Shown: piece after piece, positions 42,382 through 50,174 of the stretch
How positions within the stretch are numbered: the stretch's first letter is position 1
How the letters are laid out: each line of letters begins with the position of its first letter
Assembly: GCF_022568815.1 (NCBI RefSeq)
Contig: NZ_JAKZHX010000005.1
Location: forward strand, 1-64,000
Length of the DNA stretch: 64,000 nucleotides
Reading direction: 5' to 3'
Source: Undibacterium paludis
Lineage (GTDB): Bacteria; Pseudomonadota; Gammaproteobacteria; Burkholderiales; Burkholderiaceae_D
Notes under the pieces: model-generated
Told to the model about the DNA's origin: nothing
Database searches by the model: none
Seen by the model: the letters and a program-made list of their open reading frames with translations, nothing else
Program-made: the position numbers and the translations under genes

Positions 42382-42556
42382 GCTTGAGCCTTTTGTCGGC
42401 ATAGGTAAGTACTTTCTTGCTAAATTTTACATGTTTTGCATGAGAAAATTCGGCCTATCACAAGAATTCCTACTCGTGACTGCTCCAAAAGTGAGCAGAC
42501 TGAGTCGATTAAATGATACATTAATGCGAATTTCATTATCATACAATGATAACACC
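42382..42556. other. Divergent intergenic region of the spermidine-synthase-like pair
   Basis: About 175 AT-rich bases between two divergent homologous genes. It must carry both promoters. Just before the plus-strand ATG there is an exact inverted repeat, TTATCAT-ACA-ATGATAA (42536-42552), that could be an operator or a hairpin covering the initiation site. No Shine-Dalgarno sequence precedes the plus-strand start. Confidence 0.5.
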
Positions 42557-43378
42557 ATGTCAAAATCAAAAAGCAATACACTCACTTTTGAAGAAACACT
42601 GATACAAAGTAAAGGCAGGGCATTTGTGTTTGACGATGGAGATTTGCGCACTTTGCATTTTGATGGCAACTCCATACAGAGTGCGATGAGCATATCGTCG
42701 CCAGACAGGTTGATACTTACTTATACCCAGGCAATGATGGCATTTTTACTGTTCAATCCAGCGCCCGCGCATATCTTGCTGATTGGTCTGGGTGGGGGTT
42801 CTCTTGCCAAGTATTGCTATCAAAAATTACCCGATACCTGCATTACTGTCGTAGAACTTGATAAAGATGTTATCGCACTTCGCGACGTGTTTCATGTGCA
42901 AAAAGACGATCACCGCTTCCAGGTCATACAGTCTGACGCGCTAGACTTTATTGAAACGACTTCAGAAAAGTTTGACTTCATTTTGCACGATGGCTTTGTG
43001 GCAGACGGTTTGGCGCCCGCACTCAGTACAGAATCGTTCTATCAAAGTTGTCATCAGGTTTTGTGTGAAGGAGGGGCGCTGATTTCCAACCTATGGGGTA
43101 ATCATGAGGTGCTCTTCAAAATCATGCTATGTTTGCATACCATTTTTGATGAGCAGTTATGGTGGTGCAACGCAAGAAACAGCCTCAATCGCATCCTGAT
43201 TTCAGGAAAAAACATTGATGTTAACATGACACAATCTGGATTTTCGGGTAATGCCGCCTTACTTGACGGGCAGCATCAGTTTTCTTTTTCCGATATTGCA
43301 CGCAGATTGCACACGACTACTGGCAAGAGCCGGGCTGACTTTGATGCATTCGCCAGCAATTATTTATGCGCCGCATAG
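42557..43378 (+). CDS. Spermidine-synthase-like Rossmann methyltransferase-fold protein (copy 2)
   Basis: A 273-residue homologue of the divergent neighbour: HILLIGLGGGSLAKYC, VVELDKDVIALRD and ILHDGFVADGLAPAL align motif for motif with copy 1. The two differ over most other positions, so the duplication is old or they arrived together. The frame is open upstream to 42380, but that would overlap copy 1. Base 42601-42660 has 25 G or C out of 60, against 39 of 60 at 40381-40440 in sbcC, which hints at foreign origin. The catalytic D-x-x-D is altered as in copy 1. Confidence 0.82.
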   Translation: MSKSKSNTLTFEETLIQSKGRAFVFDDGDLRTLHFDGNSIQSAMSISSPDRLILTYTQAMMAFLLFNPAPAHILLIGLGGGSLAKYCYQKLPDTCITVVELDKDVIALRDVFHVQKDDHRFQVIQSDALDFIETTSEKFDFILHDGFVADGLAPALSTESFYQSCHQVLCEGGALISNLWGNHEVLFKIMLCLHTIFDEQLWWCNARNSLNRILISGKNIDVNMTQSGFSGNAALLDGQHQFSFSDIARRLHTTTGKSRADFDAFASNYLCAA

Positions 43379-43476
43379 ATTTGCCTTTTCAGGACTTAAC
43401 GACTGCATCATTTTCCTTGCATATCAAGGGCAAATGTAATAACTTCGGGCTCAACAAGGAACCATTGAAATCATCC

Positions 43477-43791
43477 ATGATAGACGCACTCATCGCCGGA
43501 CGCTTATTCGGTATTGCTGAAGAACGCAGCGGCCATGCCGGCTCTGCTTATGTGACCTGCAAGGTACGCGCTGCAACGGATGATGGCGAACTGATCATCT
43601 GCAATGTGATAGCCTTCAATGACAAGGTGCGCAATACCCTGCTGGCGCTGCATGACGGTGACAGTCTGTCGCTGTCGGGAGCGCTGACACCCAAGGTCTG
43701 GACGGACAAGCAGGGCAAGACCAGACCGGCGCTGGATCTGGTTGCGCATACCGTGATCACGATGCATTCGAATACGCCTGATCAAGAGTAG
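43477..43791 (+). CDS. Single-stranded-DNA-binding-like OB-fold protein
   Basis: A 104-residue protein with the look of a short SSB/PriB-like OB fold: MIDALIAGRLFG, then YVTCKVRA, then ICNVIAFNDKVRNTL and LSLSGALTPKVW. It lacks the long acidic tail of a housekeeping SSB, so a specialised role is likely. The start at 43477 fits the family; the frame is open upstream into the preceding gene. Confidence 0.75.
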   Translation: MIDALIAGRLFGIAEERSGHAGSAYVTCKVRAATDDGELIICNVIAFNDKVRNTLLALHDGDSLSLSGALTPKVWTDKQGKTRPALDLVAHTVITMHSNTPDQE

Positions 43792-43833
43792 GTTCGCGCA
43801 GGGTGCACCGTTTTTTAACACACTGGGCCGTGC

Positions 43834-44424
43834 TTACTTCATCAGTACCAGCAAACGATTATTGGCGGGCATGGCGACATCATCTTGCAGGCGCATGCCA
43901 TGCTGCTCAGCCAGCTGTGTGATTTTTTCGATGTCGCGTATGCCCATGTGGGCGGCTTGCTGTTTTAGTGATGTGTCAAATTGTTCGTTGCTGGGGCTGG
44001 TGAACTGGCCATGGTAATTGAAGGGGCCGTAGATACAGAAACGGCCACCATTTTGCAGCAGGGCGGCGACTCCGCCAAACATCAACTGTACTTCTTCCCA
44101 TGCCATGATGTGGCAGGTATTGGCGGTGAAGACAGCATCAAATTTTTCTTTTGGCCAGTTGCTGTGACCTATATTCAATTCCAGTGGTGGCAACAGGTTG
44201 GGCAGGCTGACTTCAGCCTGCCATGCCAGTATGCTGGGGTGATAATCTGCGCGGTCGCTGGTTTGCCATTGCAGATGGGTGAGGTGCTGTGCGAAATAGA
44301 CGGCATGCTGGCCGGTGCCGCTGCCTATCTCCAGTACCTTGCGACAGTCAGCTAATAGCGGCGTGATGACTTGCAGTATGGGTGCGCTGTTGCGTTCGCA
44401 AGCAGCGGAAAATAATTTGCTCAT
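43834..44424 (-). CDS. DUF938 family SAM-dependent methyltransferase-like protein
   Basis: A 196-residue protein with FSAACERNSAPIL at the N-terminus, the SAM motif VLEIGSGTGQHAVYFA, and FTANTCHIMAW, all marks of DUF938. The substrate is unknown. The start at 44424 has AAGG five bases upstream; the frame continues further but would run into the divergent AraC gene. The 95-base gap to that gene holds both promoters. Confidence 0.88.
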   Translation of the reverse strand: MSKLFSAACERNSAPILQVITPLLADCRKVLEIGSGTGQHAVYFAQHLTHLQWQTSDRADYHPSILAWQAEVSLPNLLPPLELNIGHSNWPKEKFDAVFTANTCHIMAWEEVQLMFGGVAALLQNGGRFCIYGPFNYHGQFTSPSNEQFDTSLKQQAAHMGIRDIEKITQLAEQHGMRLQDDVAMPANNRLLVLMK

Positions 44425-44519
44425 GCTGTGCCTTGTTGAAGAACTTGACCGTGGCAAGCTTAACACAGGCAAAAGCTTTACAATCACAGGCGTTATTTCC
44501 AGCTGCACCGTGATGCAAC

Positions 44520-45398
44520 ATGAAAAAATTCCAGTTACTGCCTGTGCACGCCCTGCGCCCGTATATAGACCGCTTGTGGGGTTGGGAAAGCGAGGCAGGT
44601 GAAACAGTCGCCCTGCCGGAACTGGTGGTTGGCACTGGGGCTGAACTGTATTTCCACTATGGCCGCCCCTTCCAATACCAGACCCGCTCGTCAGGACAGC
44701 AAACCTGCGAGCAGGCTCACCTGTTTTGTGTGCGCCAGCAGGCTCTGTCCCTGATGCCATCGGATGCACTGGGGTTTATTGCCGTGCGTTTCAAGGCTGG
44801 CATGCTGCCTTACTTTACGCCTGTGGCGCTGGCGGCGCTCGTCGATCAGGTAACGGCATTGGAAGATATCTGGGGCCAGGCTGCCCGTGACCTCAAAGAG
44901 CAACTGGATGAAGCGGGTAATCTGGCAGCACGGCTGAATCTGATACAGGATTTTTTTTGCCAGCATCTGCACCGTACTGCGCCAGACACCCTGATGACGC
45001 AGGCCATGCATAGTCTGTACCGTCACTATGACAGCCTCAGCATAGAAGCGCTGGCCGATCATTTTGGCCTGGGCCGCCGTCAGTTTGAAAGACGCTTTCT
45101 GGCTACCAGTGGCTTGACTGCCAATACCTACAAACGTATCAGCCGCTTTGAACACAGCTTGCGCGCCCTGATGCTGGATGACACGGAAAACAGTCATGCC
45201 ATCGCGCTGGACCACGGCTATTATGACCAGGCCCATTTCAATCATGAATTCAGACGGCACACGGGTACAAACCCACAGGCATACCTGACAGCGGCGCGCG
45301 CCAGGACGCATTTTTACAAGACCAGCTGGCAGCAACCGGGCATGATGGCGCTTCATCCACTCTCTTTAAAAAATCACCATGTTGACATTACTGGCTGA
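44520..45398 (+). CDS. AraC family transcriptional regulator
   Basis: A 292-residue regulator with an N-terminal sensing domain (LRPYIDRLWGWE, of the DUF6597 type) and a C-terminal double helix-turn-helix (IEALADHFGLGRRQFERRF and HAIALDHGYYDQAHFNHEFRR). Its 3' end overlaps the next gene, an antibiotic-biosynthesis-monooxygenase-type protein, by 20 bases, so that gene is probably co-transcribed. Effector unknown. Confidence 0.9.
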   Translation: MKKFQLLPVHALRPYIDRLWGWESEAGETVALPELVVGTGAELYFHYGRPFQYQTRSSGQQTCEQAHLFCVRQQALSLMPSDALGFIAVRFKAGMLPYFTPVALAALVDQVTALEDIWGQAARDLKEQLDEAGNLAARLNLIQDFFCQHLHRTAPDTLMTQAMHSLYRHYDSLSIEALADHFGLGRRQFERRFLATSGLTANTYKRISRFEHSLRALMLDDTENSHAIALDHGYYDQAHFNHEFRRHTGTNPQAYLTAARARTHFYKTSWQQPGMMALHPLSLKNHHVDITG

Positions 45399-45687
45399 AA
45401 TTGAAGCACAAACCGCATCCCGGGATGCCGTCAAACAAATACTGGCCCAACTGGTCGCCGCCACAGAGCATGAAGCGGGCAATATTTACTATGCCGTGCA
45501 TCAGAACCGTGAAAAGCCCCAATGCTTCATTGTCTATGAGTTGTACCGCGACCAGGCTGCCTGCGATACCCACCTGCAGGCAGACTATTTGCAAGCCGCA
45601 CTGAAAAGCATGGATGGTTTGCTGGCAGGTAGCCCCACCCTGACTTTTTACGATACGGTTGCCACGACACGCCTGCCGCAAAAATAG
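45379..45687 (+). CDS. Quinol monooxygenase-like (ABM domain) protein
   Basis: A 102-residue dimeric ferredoxin-like-fold protein of the ABM family: AEIEAQTASRDAVKQILAQL at the start, then AGNIYYAVHQN and CFIVYELYRDQAA with a following ADYLQAAL helix. YgiN, a relative, oxidises quinols. It starts inside the end of the AraC gene, which suggests coupled translation. Confidence 0.82.
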   Translation: MLTLLAEIEAQTASRDAVKQILAQLVAATEHEAGNIYYAVHQNREKPQCFIVYELYRDQAACDTHLQADYLQAALKSMDGLLAGSPTLTFYDTVATTRLPQK

Positions 45688-45725
45688 TTATCTTGCCGAT
45701 TGACGGCAGGTCGGGACTGGCATCA

Positions 45726-46343
45726 TCAGCACCACAGACTCCAGACCTGCCAGATCGCAAAACCGAGCAGCAGACAACCACCGGCGCGGTTGATGATGAG
45801 CATCAGCCCGTCATCCAGTTTTTCACGCAGCAGGGCGACACCGCTGCTCAAGATCAACCACCAGCAAGCTGAGCCGATGAATACGCCGGCTATCATCACG
45901 GCGGCAGCACCGGGTTTGAGGGCCACCGGCCCGGCAATACTGGCAAACACGGCAATGAATGACACGATAGTCATGGGATTAGTCAGCGTCAGCAAAAAAA
46001 TGCTGGCAAAAGCGCGCAGGGACTGCAACTGATCCGGCACGCCCTGGCTTGCAGCAGGCGGCTTGCTGGTAATGAGTTTCGCCCCCATCCAGGCCAGGAA
46101 CAGGGCGCCTGCAATTGCCAGCGGCAATGACAGCGATACAAAGTAATCGGTCACTGTCGCCAGCCCGAATGCGCCGATAGCGCCGTAGGCGGCATCGGCG
46201 CAGGCGGCGCCCAGACCACTGACAAAACCGGTGCGCATGCCATGCACCATGGTGCGCTGTATGCACAGCAACCCTATCGGGCCGACCGGCGCAGCGATTG
46301 ACAAGCCTATCAGGGCTGCTTTCAGGAACAAGGTGAAATCCAT
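45726..46343 (-). CDS. LysE family amino-acid exporter
   Basis: A 205-residue membrane protein with six helices and the LysE family motif SIAAPVGPIGLLCIQR in the first helix-loop. Members export amino acids. The start at 46343 matches homologues; 46370 is an alternative. It is divergent from an Lrp-type regulator, the usual pairing for an exporter switched on by its amino acid. Confidence 0.9.
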   Translation of the reverse strand: MDFTLFLKAALIGLSIAAPVGPIGLLCIQRTMVHGMRTGFVSGLGAACADAAYGAIGAFGLATVTDYFVSLSLPLAIAGALFLAWMGAKLITSKPPAASQGVPDQLQSLRAFASIFLLTLTNPMTIVSFIAVFASIAGPVALKPGAAAVMIAGVFIGSACWWLILSSGVALLREKLDDGLMLIINRAGGCLLLGFAIWQVWSLWC

Positions 46344-46476
46344 TTTAATCTGCCTTTGTTGTTCAAACATGGCAGACAGTATGGCAAATCAATGTTGTGA
46401 TTAACATGGATAAAATAAGCCAGAACTGCTAAATTACCTTCAGTATTTCTGCGAACTCGCATCTGCGCTTAAACAA

Positions 46477-46947
46477 ATGGATATTGATACAAAATCATGG
46501 AAAATCCTCGCTGCCTTGCAGCGTGATGCCCGCATTTCATTGAAAGCACTGGCGGAAGAAACCGGTCTGTCCATGCCAGCCACGTCTGAGCGTTTGAAGA
46601 AACTGGAAGAAACCGGTGTCATCAGCGCCTACCGCGCCGAAGTGAATGCCGAAGCAGTCGGCCTTGATGTGATGGCCATCGTCGGCATCACCGTACCGCA
46701 ACCACAGAAAGCCAGCCTGATAGCCCACCTGAAGTCACTGCCTGAAGTCATAGAATGCCTGCATGTGACGGGGCAGGATTCGTTTTTGTTGCGCGTGGTC
46801 AGCCGCAACATCCGCCATCTGGAAAACTTTGTCGGCAATATCAATCACTATGGTGAGACCCGTACCTCGATTGTGATGTCTGCCCCTATTCCCTTGCGTG
46901 CCCTGACGGATATGTCTGGTGGTGTCGTTGAATCAGGCAAGAGCTAA
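46477..46947 (+). CDS. Lrp/AsnC family transcriptional regulator
   Basis: A 156-residue regulator: a winged helix-turn-helix (DTKSWKILAALQRDARISLK, then LAEETGLSMPATSERLKKLE) followed by the RAM effector domain (VMAIVGITV, VIECLHVTGQDSFLLRVV). It is divergent from a LysE-type exporter with a 133-base gap, so it likely activates the exporter in response to an amino acid. Which amino acid cannot be told. Confidence 0.92.
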   Translation: MDIDTKSWKILAALQRDARISLKALAEETGLSMPATSERLKKLEETGVISAYRAEVNAEAVGLDVMAIVGITVPQPQKASLIAHLKSLPEVIECLHVTGQDSFLLRVVSRNIRHLENFVGNINHYGETRTSIVMSAPIPLRALTDMSGGVVESGKS

Positions 46948-47112
46948 TTAACAGTAATCGCCATCTTCTACCTGAAACCATACACATATGCACGATATAA
47001 ATTTGCGCCAGATCATGTCAGCGTCAAAAATAATAAAGAACTAGTTCCAATGACGAATGGTGTTTGGTTATGACGTCACCTAGTATGCCTTCCAACATCA
47101 AGGGAGGTACAC

Positions 47113-47910
47113 ATGCAGCGCAGATCATTCATCACCGGCGGCATCATCCTTGCAGGCAGCCTGGTTTTATCATCCGGCAGTCAGGCACAGGTTGCCGGCA
47201 TCAGCGACGCCATCAACAAGGCCGGGCGACAAAGGATGCTGACGCAGAGGCTGGCAAAAGCTTATCTGCAAATTGGCCAAGAAGTGGAAGTCGAGTTATC
47301 GAAAAAAATCCTCGATCAGTCCATGTCCGGTTTTGACCGTCAACTGGTCGAATTACTGGCCTATGCGCCGCAAGCAGATATACGCAACAACCTGACATCC
47401 ATGGAAAAGACCTGGCTGGATTACAAACAACTGCTGGTAGGCAAGACGCCGAACCAGGCCGATGCCAAAACCGTGTTGAAGCTCAGTGAAAACCTGCTGC
47501 ACATGGCTGATGGCGTTACCCTTCAACTGGAGAAACTGGCTGGCGGCAGTACCGGCAAACTGGTCAACCTGGCTGGTCGCCAGCGCATGCTGTCGCAACG
47601 CCTGGCCAAGATGTACCAGGCAGCACACTGGCATATCGCCAGTCCGGATGTTCCTGCCATGATGACACAGGCCCGGCATGAATTTGCCGCTGCCATGCAA
47701 ACCCTGAATGCAGCAAGCGGTGACAGTACACGTCTCAAAGGTGAACTGGCGCTGGCACAAAGCCAGTGGGTGTTTTTTGAAGCTGCCCTGCAAGCCGGTA
47801 CTGATGGTAAATCCCAGCGCCAATCTGCCAGCAATGTTGCAACCACCAGTGAACGCATACTGGAAGTGATGGACAGAATAACCCTGATGTACCAACAGCT
47901 TGCAGCATAA
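47113..47910 (+). CDS. Exported protein with two PilJ/NarX-type sensor repeats
   Basis: A 265-residue protein with a twin-arginine-like leader (MQRRSFITGG, then a hydrophobic stretch ending in SQAQ) and two copies of the PilJ/NarX-NarQ helical domain, both with the signature AGRQRM-LxQRLAK (about residues 36-48 and 155-167). In NarX this motif lies in the nitrate sensor. No membrane anchor or signalling domain follows, so it is a free periplasmic protein. The start has AGGGAGG upstream. Role unknown; ligand sensing is inference. Confidence 0.82.
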   Translation: MQRRSFITGGIILAGSLVLSSGSQAQVAGISDAINKAGRQRMLTQRLAKAYLQIGQEVEVELSKKILDQSMSGFDRQLVELLAYAPQADIRNNLTSMEKTWLDYKQLLVGKTPNQADAKTVLKLSENLLHMADGVTLQLEKLAGGSTGKLVNLAGRQRMLSQRLAKMYQAAHWHIASPDVPAMMTQARHEFAAAMQTLNAASGDSTRLKGELALAQSQWVFFEAALQAGTDGKSQRQSASNVATTSERILEVMDRITLMYQQLAA

Positions 47911-48000
47911 GCCGATGAAATTTCCCGTCCGAAACCAGCCAGCAGGCAGCATGCTGTGCCTGCATACTCTTCCCATTGTTCAACCACAAGCGAGGAAGAA

Positions 48001-48687
48001 ATGCATATCAGCAGCGAATCAAGTATCCTGTATTTTGGTACACCGGTAATACTGGTCAGCACGGTCAACCCGGATGGCAGCTTTAACCTGGCACCAATCT
48101 CATCCATCTTCTGGCTGGGCTGGCGTGCCGTCATCGGCGTAGGCTCCAGTTCGCAGACGGCGCGCAATCTGCGGCGCAATGGCGTCTGTGTATTGAACTT
48201 GGCTTCGGTAAACGAAGTGGAAGCCGTCAATCGCCTGGCCAAGACCACAGGCTCAGACGCGATGTCGCCATGGAAGGCGGGTATAGGCTACCGCTACGAA
48301 AAAAACAAGTTTGAACTGGCGGGACTGACACCGCAACAATCAGAGACCGTAGCGGCAGCAAGAGTGCAAGAATGCCTGGTGCAGCAGGAGTGTACGGTAG
48401 CTGCCATGCATGGCATCGCCGACGATGAAGCCATGCTAAAAGGCGGCATACTGACATTCGAGTTGCGTATACAGCGCCTGCATGTGGATGCATCGCTACT
48501 GCTTGACGGCAATCCTGACCGTATAGACCCGGATAAATGGCAACCGCTGATCATGAGTTTTCAGAAATTCTATGGACTCGACAATCAGCAATTACATGCG
48601 TCCACCCTGTCGACAATACCGGAAAAAGCTTACCGCAGTCCAGAGGTCGACAAGGCACGTCAACTACCCGTTCTGTCCCAGACTTAA
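48001..48687 (+). CDS. Flavin reductase family protein
   Basis: A 228-residue FMN-binding split-barrel protein: YFGTPVILVSTVNPDGSFN, then IGVGSSSQTARNLRRNGVCVLNL. Such proteins reduce or bind flavin for a partner enzyme. I place the start at 48001 where GAGGAAGAA-ATG gives a good ribosome site. Its stop overlaps the convergent DUF885 gene by 4 bases (TTAA read both ways). No partner oxygenase is adjacent. Confidence 0.85.
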   Translation: MHISSESSILYFGTPVILVSTVNPDGSFNLAPISSIFWLGWRAVIGVGSSSQTARNLRRNGVCVLNLASVNEVEAVNRLAKTTGSDAMSPWKAGIGYRYEKNKFELAGLTPQQSETVAAARVQECLVQQECTVAAMHGIADDEAMLKGGILTFELRIQRLHVDASLLLDGNPDRIDPDKWQPLIMSFQKFYGLDNQQLHASTLSTIPEKAYRSPEVDKARQLPVLSQT

Positions 48688-49895
48688 ATTTTCATCATGG
48701 ATGCCGTCCTGGGTTGGGACAAAAGCTCGGCAAAGACCTGCCAGCGACTTTCTTCATCGCCCGGTTTGGCGAGTTTTTCTACATAGGCCTTGGTCATGTC
48801 CTGGCCCAGGTTGTAATTGATGACGTAGGAACGGTGTCTTTCCATGAAGCGCAGGCGCTGCCTGGACCTGGCTTCGTCAGACAGCGCGTATTTCATCAGC
48901 ATGGCAACGGCAGCTTCGGTATCGATGTCGCCATCAAGATACTGTTTGGCGACCATATTGCCTGCGTAACTCAGCTTTTGCAGGACAGCCTGCACCTGGT
49001 AGTAATGTTCAACCCTGGCCGGGTCTATGCCCGCCAGCGGGAACAGGACTTCTTTTTCAAAAGCCATGCGCTCGGCGTGTGGGAAGGCGACTTCTATACC
49101 GTAATTGGCACTGCCCTCGGCCAAAAAGGACATGGGTGAATACAGGGGATAGACACTGTACTCTACCCAGGCATTTTCATTGACCAGGTGTTTTTCTATC
49201 AGCAGATTGAAGACATGGTGGCCGGGATAACCCTCATGGCTGGCCAGGTCGATGGCGCGGCTGATGAACATGGGGAAGTCAGTATTGACCTGTATCAGGC
49301 TATAGCTATTGCCCTTGTACCAGTTGTAGGCGCTCCAGACCTGATCTTTGACATATTCAATCTCAAAATTTTCTTCTTCCGGCAGGCTGATGTATTTTCT
49401 GGTGCGCGCGCGGGACTCGTTGATGGCTGCCTTGAAGACGGCATCGAGCCTGTCTTGCGGGATTTCAAACTGTTTGGCATAGGCAGACAGACGGGTGTTC
49501 AGGTCGCCCTCACCAGGCAAGAGCTGGCCCAGCTCTGCCAGGATGGGATCAAAATCTGCCGGACTCAGGTCAGGCGAACGGGCATCATACAGCGCCAGGG
49601 ACTCATCATCGAAAGACAGCTTATGGCCAGCCAGCTGGGCAGCATAGGTCTTGACGGAGGCGATGTGCAGGCGCAAAAAGTCCTGGCGCAGTTCCTGCCC
49701 GGCTGGTGCCGCAAGCAGGGCTTGCACTTGCCCCAGCAGGCTGTCCGCCTGTTGCAGCAAGTCTTCCAGGGGTAGTTTTGTGGCAGCTGCCTGCCATTCG
49801 GCAGGTCCGTAATAGGCGTCGACATAGCCGGCATCATGCTGCCCCAGGGCAAGCACCAGCTTGACATAGGCTTCGGCGATTTGATCAAGCGTCAT
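48684..49895 (-). CDS. DUF885-like putative metallopeptidase
   Basis: A 403-residue protein with HEGYPGHHVFN (HExxPGHH) and a downstream EGSANYGIE, the two motifs that would bind zinc in DUF885/carboxypeptidase-like proteins. There is no signal peptide, so it is cytoplasmic. It is shorter than the 550-600 residues usual for DUF885, mainly at the N-terminus. The start has GGAG nine bases upstream. Confidence 0.82.
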   Translation of the reverse strand: MTLDQIAEAYVKLVLALGQHDAGYVDAYYGPAEWQAAATKLPLEDLLQQADSLLGQVQALLAAPAGQELRQDFLRLHIASVKTYAAQLAGHKLSFDDESLALYDARSPDLSPADFDPILAELGQLLPGEGDLNTRLSAYAKQFEIPQDRLDAVFKAAINESRARTRKYISLPEEENFEIEYVKDQVWSAYNWYKGNSYSLIQVNTDFPMFISRAIDLASHEGYPGHHVFNLLIEKHLVNENAWVEYSVYPLYSPMSFLAEGSANYGIEVAFPHAERMAFEKEVLFPLAGIDPARVEHYYQVQAVLQKLSYAGNMVAKQYLDGDIDTEAAVAMLMKYALSDEARSRQRLRFMERHRSYVINYNLGQDMTKAYVEKLAKPGDEESRWQVFAELLSQPRTASMMKI

Positions 49896-50090
49896 ATTGC
49901 TGTTCTCCAGTAAGGTGTGATTTGCATTTTATTGTGTCATGCCTGTCCAGCTTGGACCAGGCAACAGCATTCTGGTTCACGGTAACAGCAAGCAAGAATT
50001 GACACGCCATGCACCTGACTCTATATTTCGCTACCGCCTGCGCTCATATATTAAGACATGAACTAAAAAGTGCGTACAAAAAGGCGTGAA

Positions 50091-50156
50091 ATGCAGCCCA
50101 TATGCAGCCCATAAGGACGCAGTGCTACCGCAGTACTATACACGCAGTACTATACA
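50091..50156 (+). repeat. Two short tandem repeats in the leader of the OPT transporter gene
   Basis: ATGCAGCCCAT occurs twice head to tail (50091-50101, 50102-50112). CGCAGTACTATACA occurs twice head to tail (50129-50142, 50143-50156), with a degenerate third start (CGCAGTGCTAC, 50118-50128). They end eight bases before the AAGGAGG of the transporter gene. Possible operator array or slippage product. Confidence 0.85.
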
Positions 50157-50163
50157 TATAACG

Positions 50164-50170
50164 AAGGAGG
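50164..50170 (+). promoter_or_regulatory. Consensus ribosome binding site of the OPT gene
   Basis: AAGGAGG, a full Shine-Dalgarno match, four bases before the ATG at 50175. It fixes the start and predicts efficient initiation. Confidence 0.9.
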
Positions 50171-50174
50171 ATAC

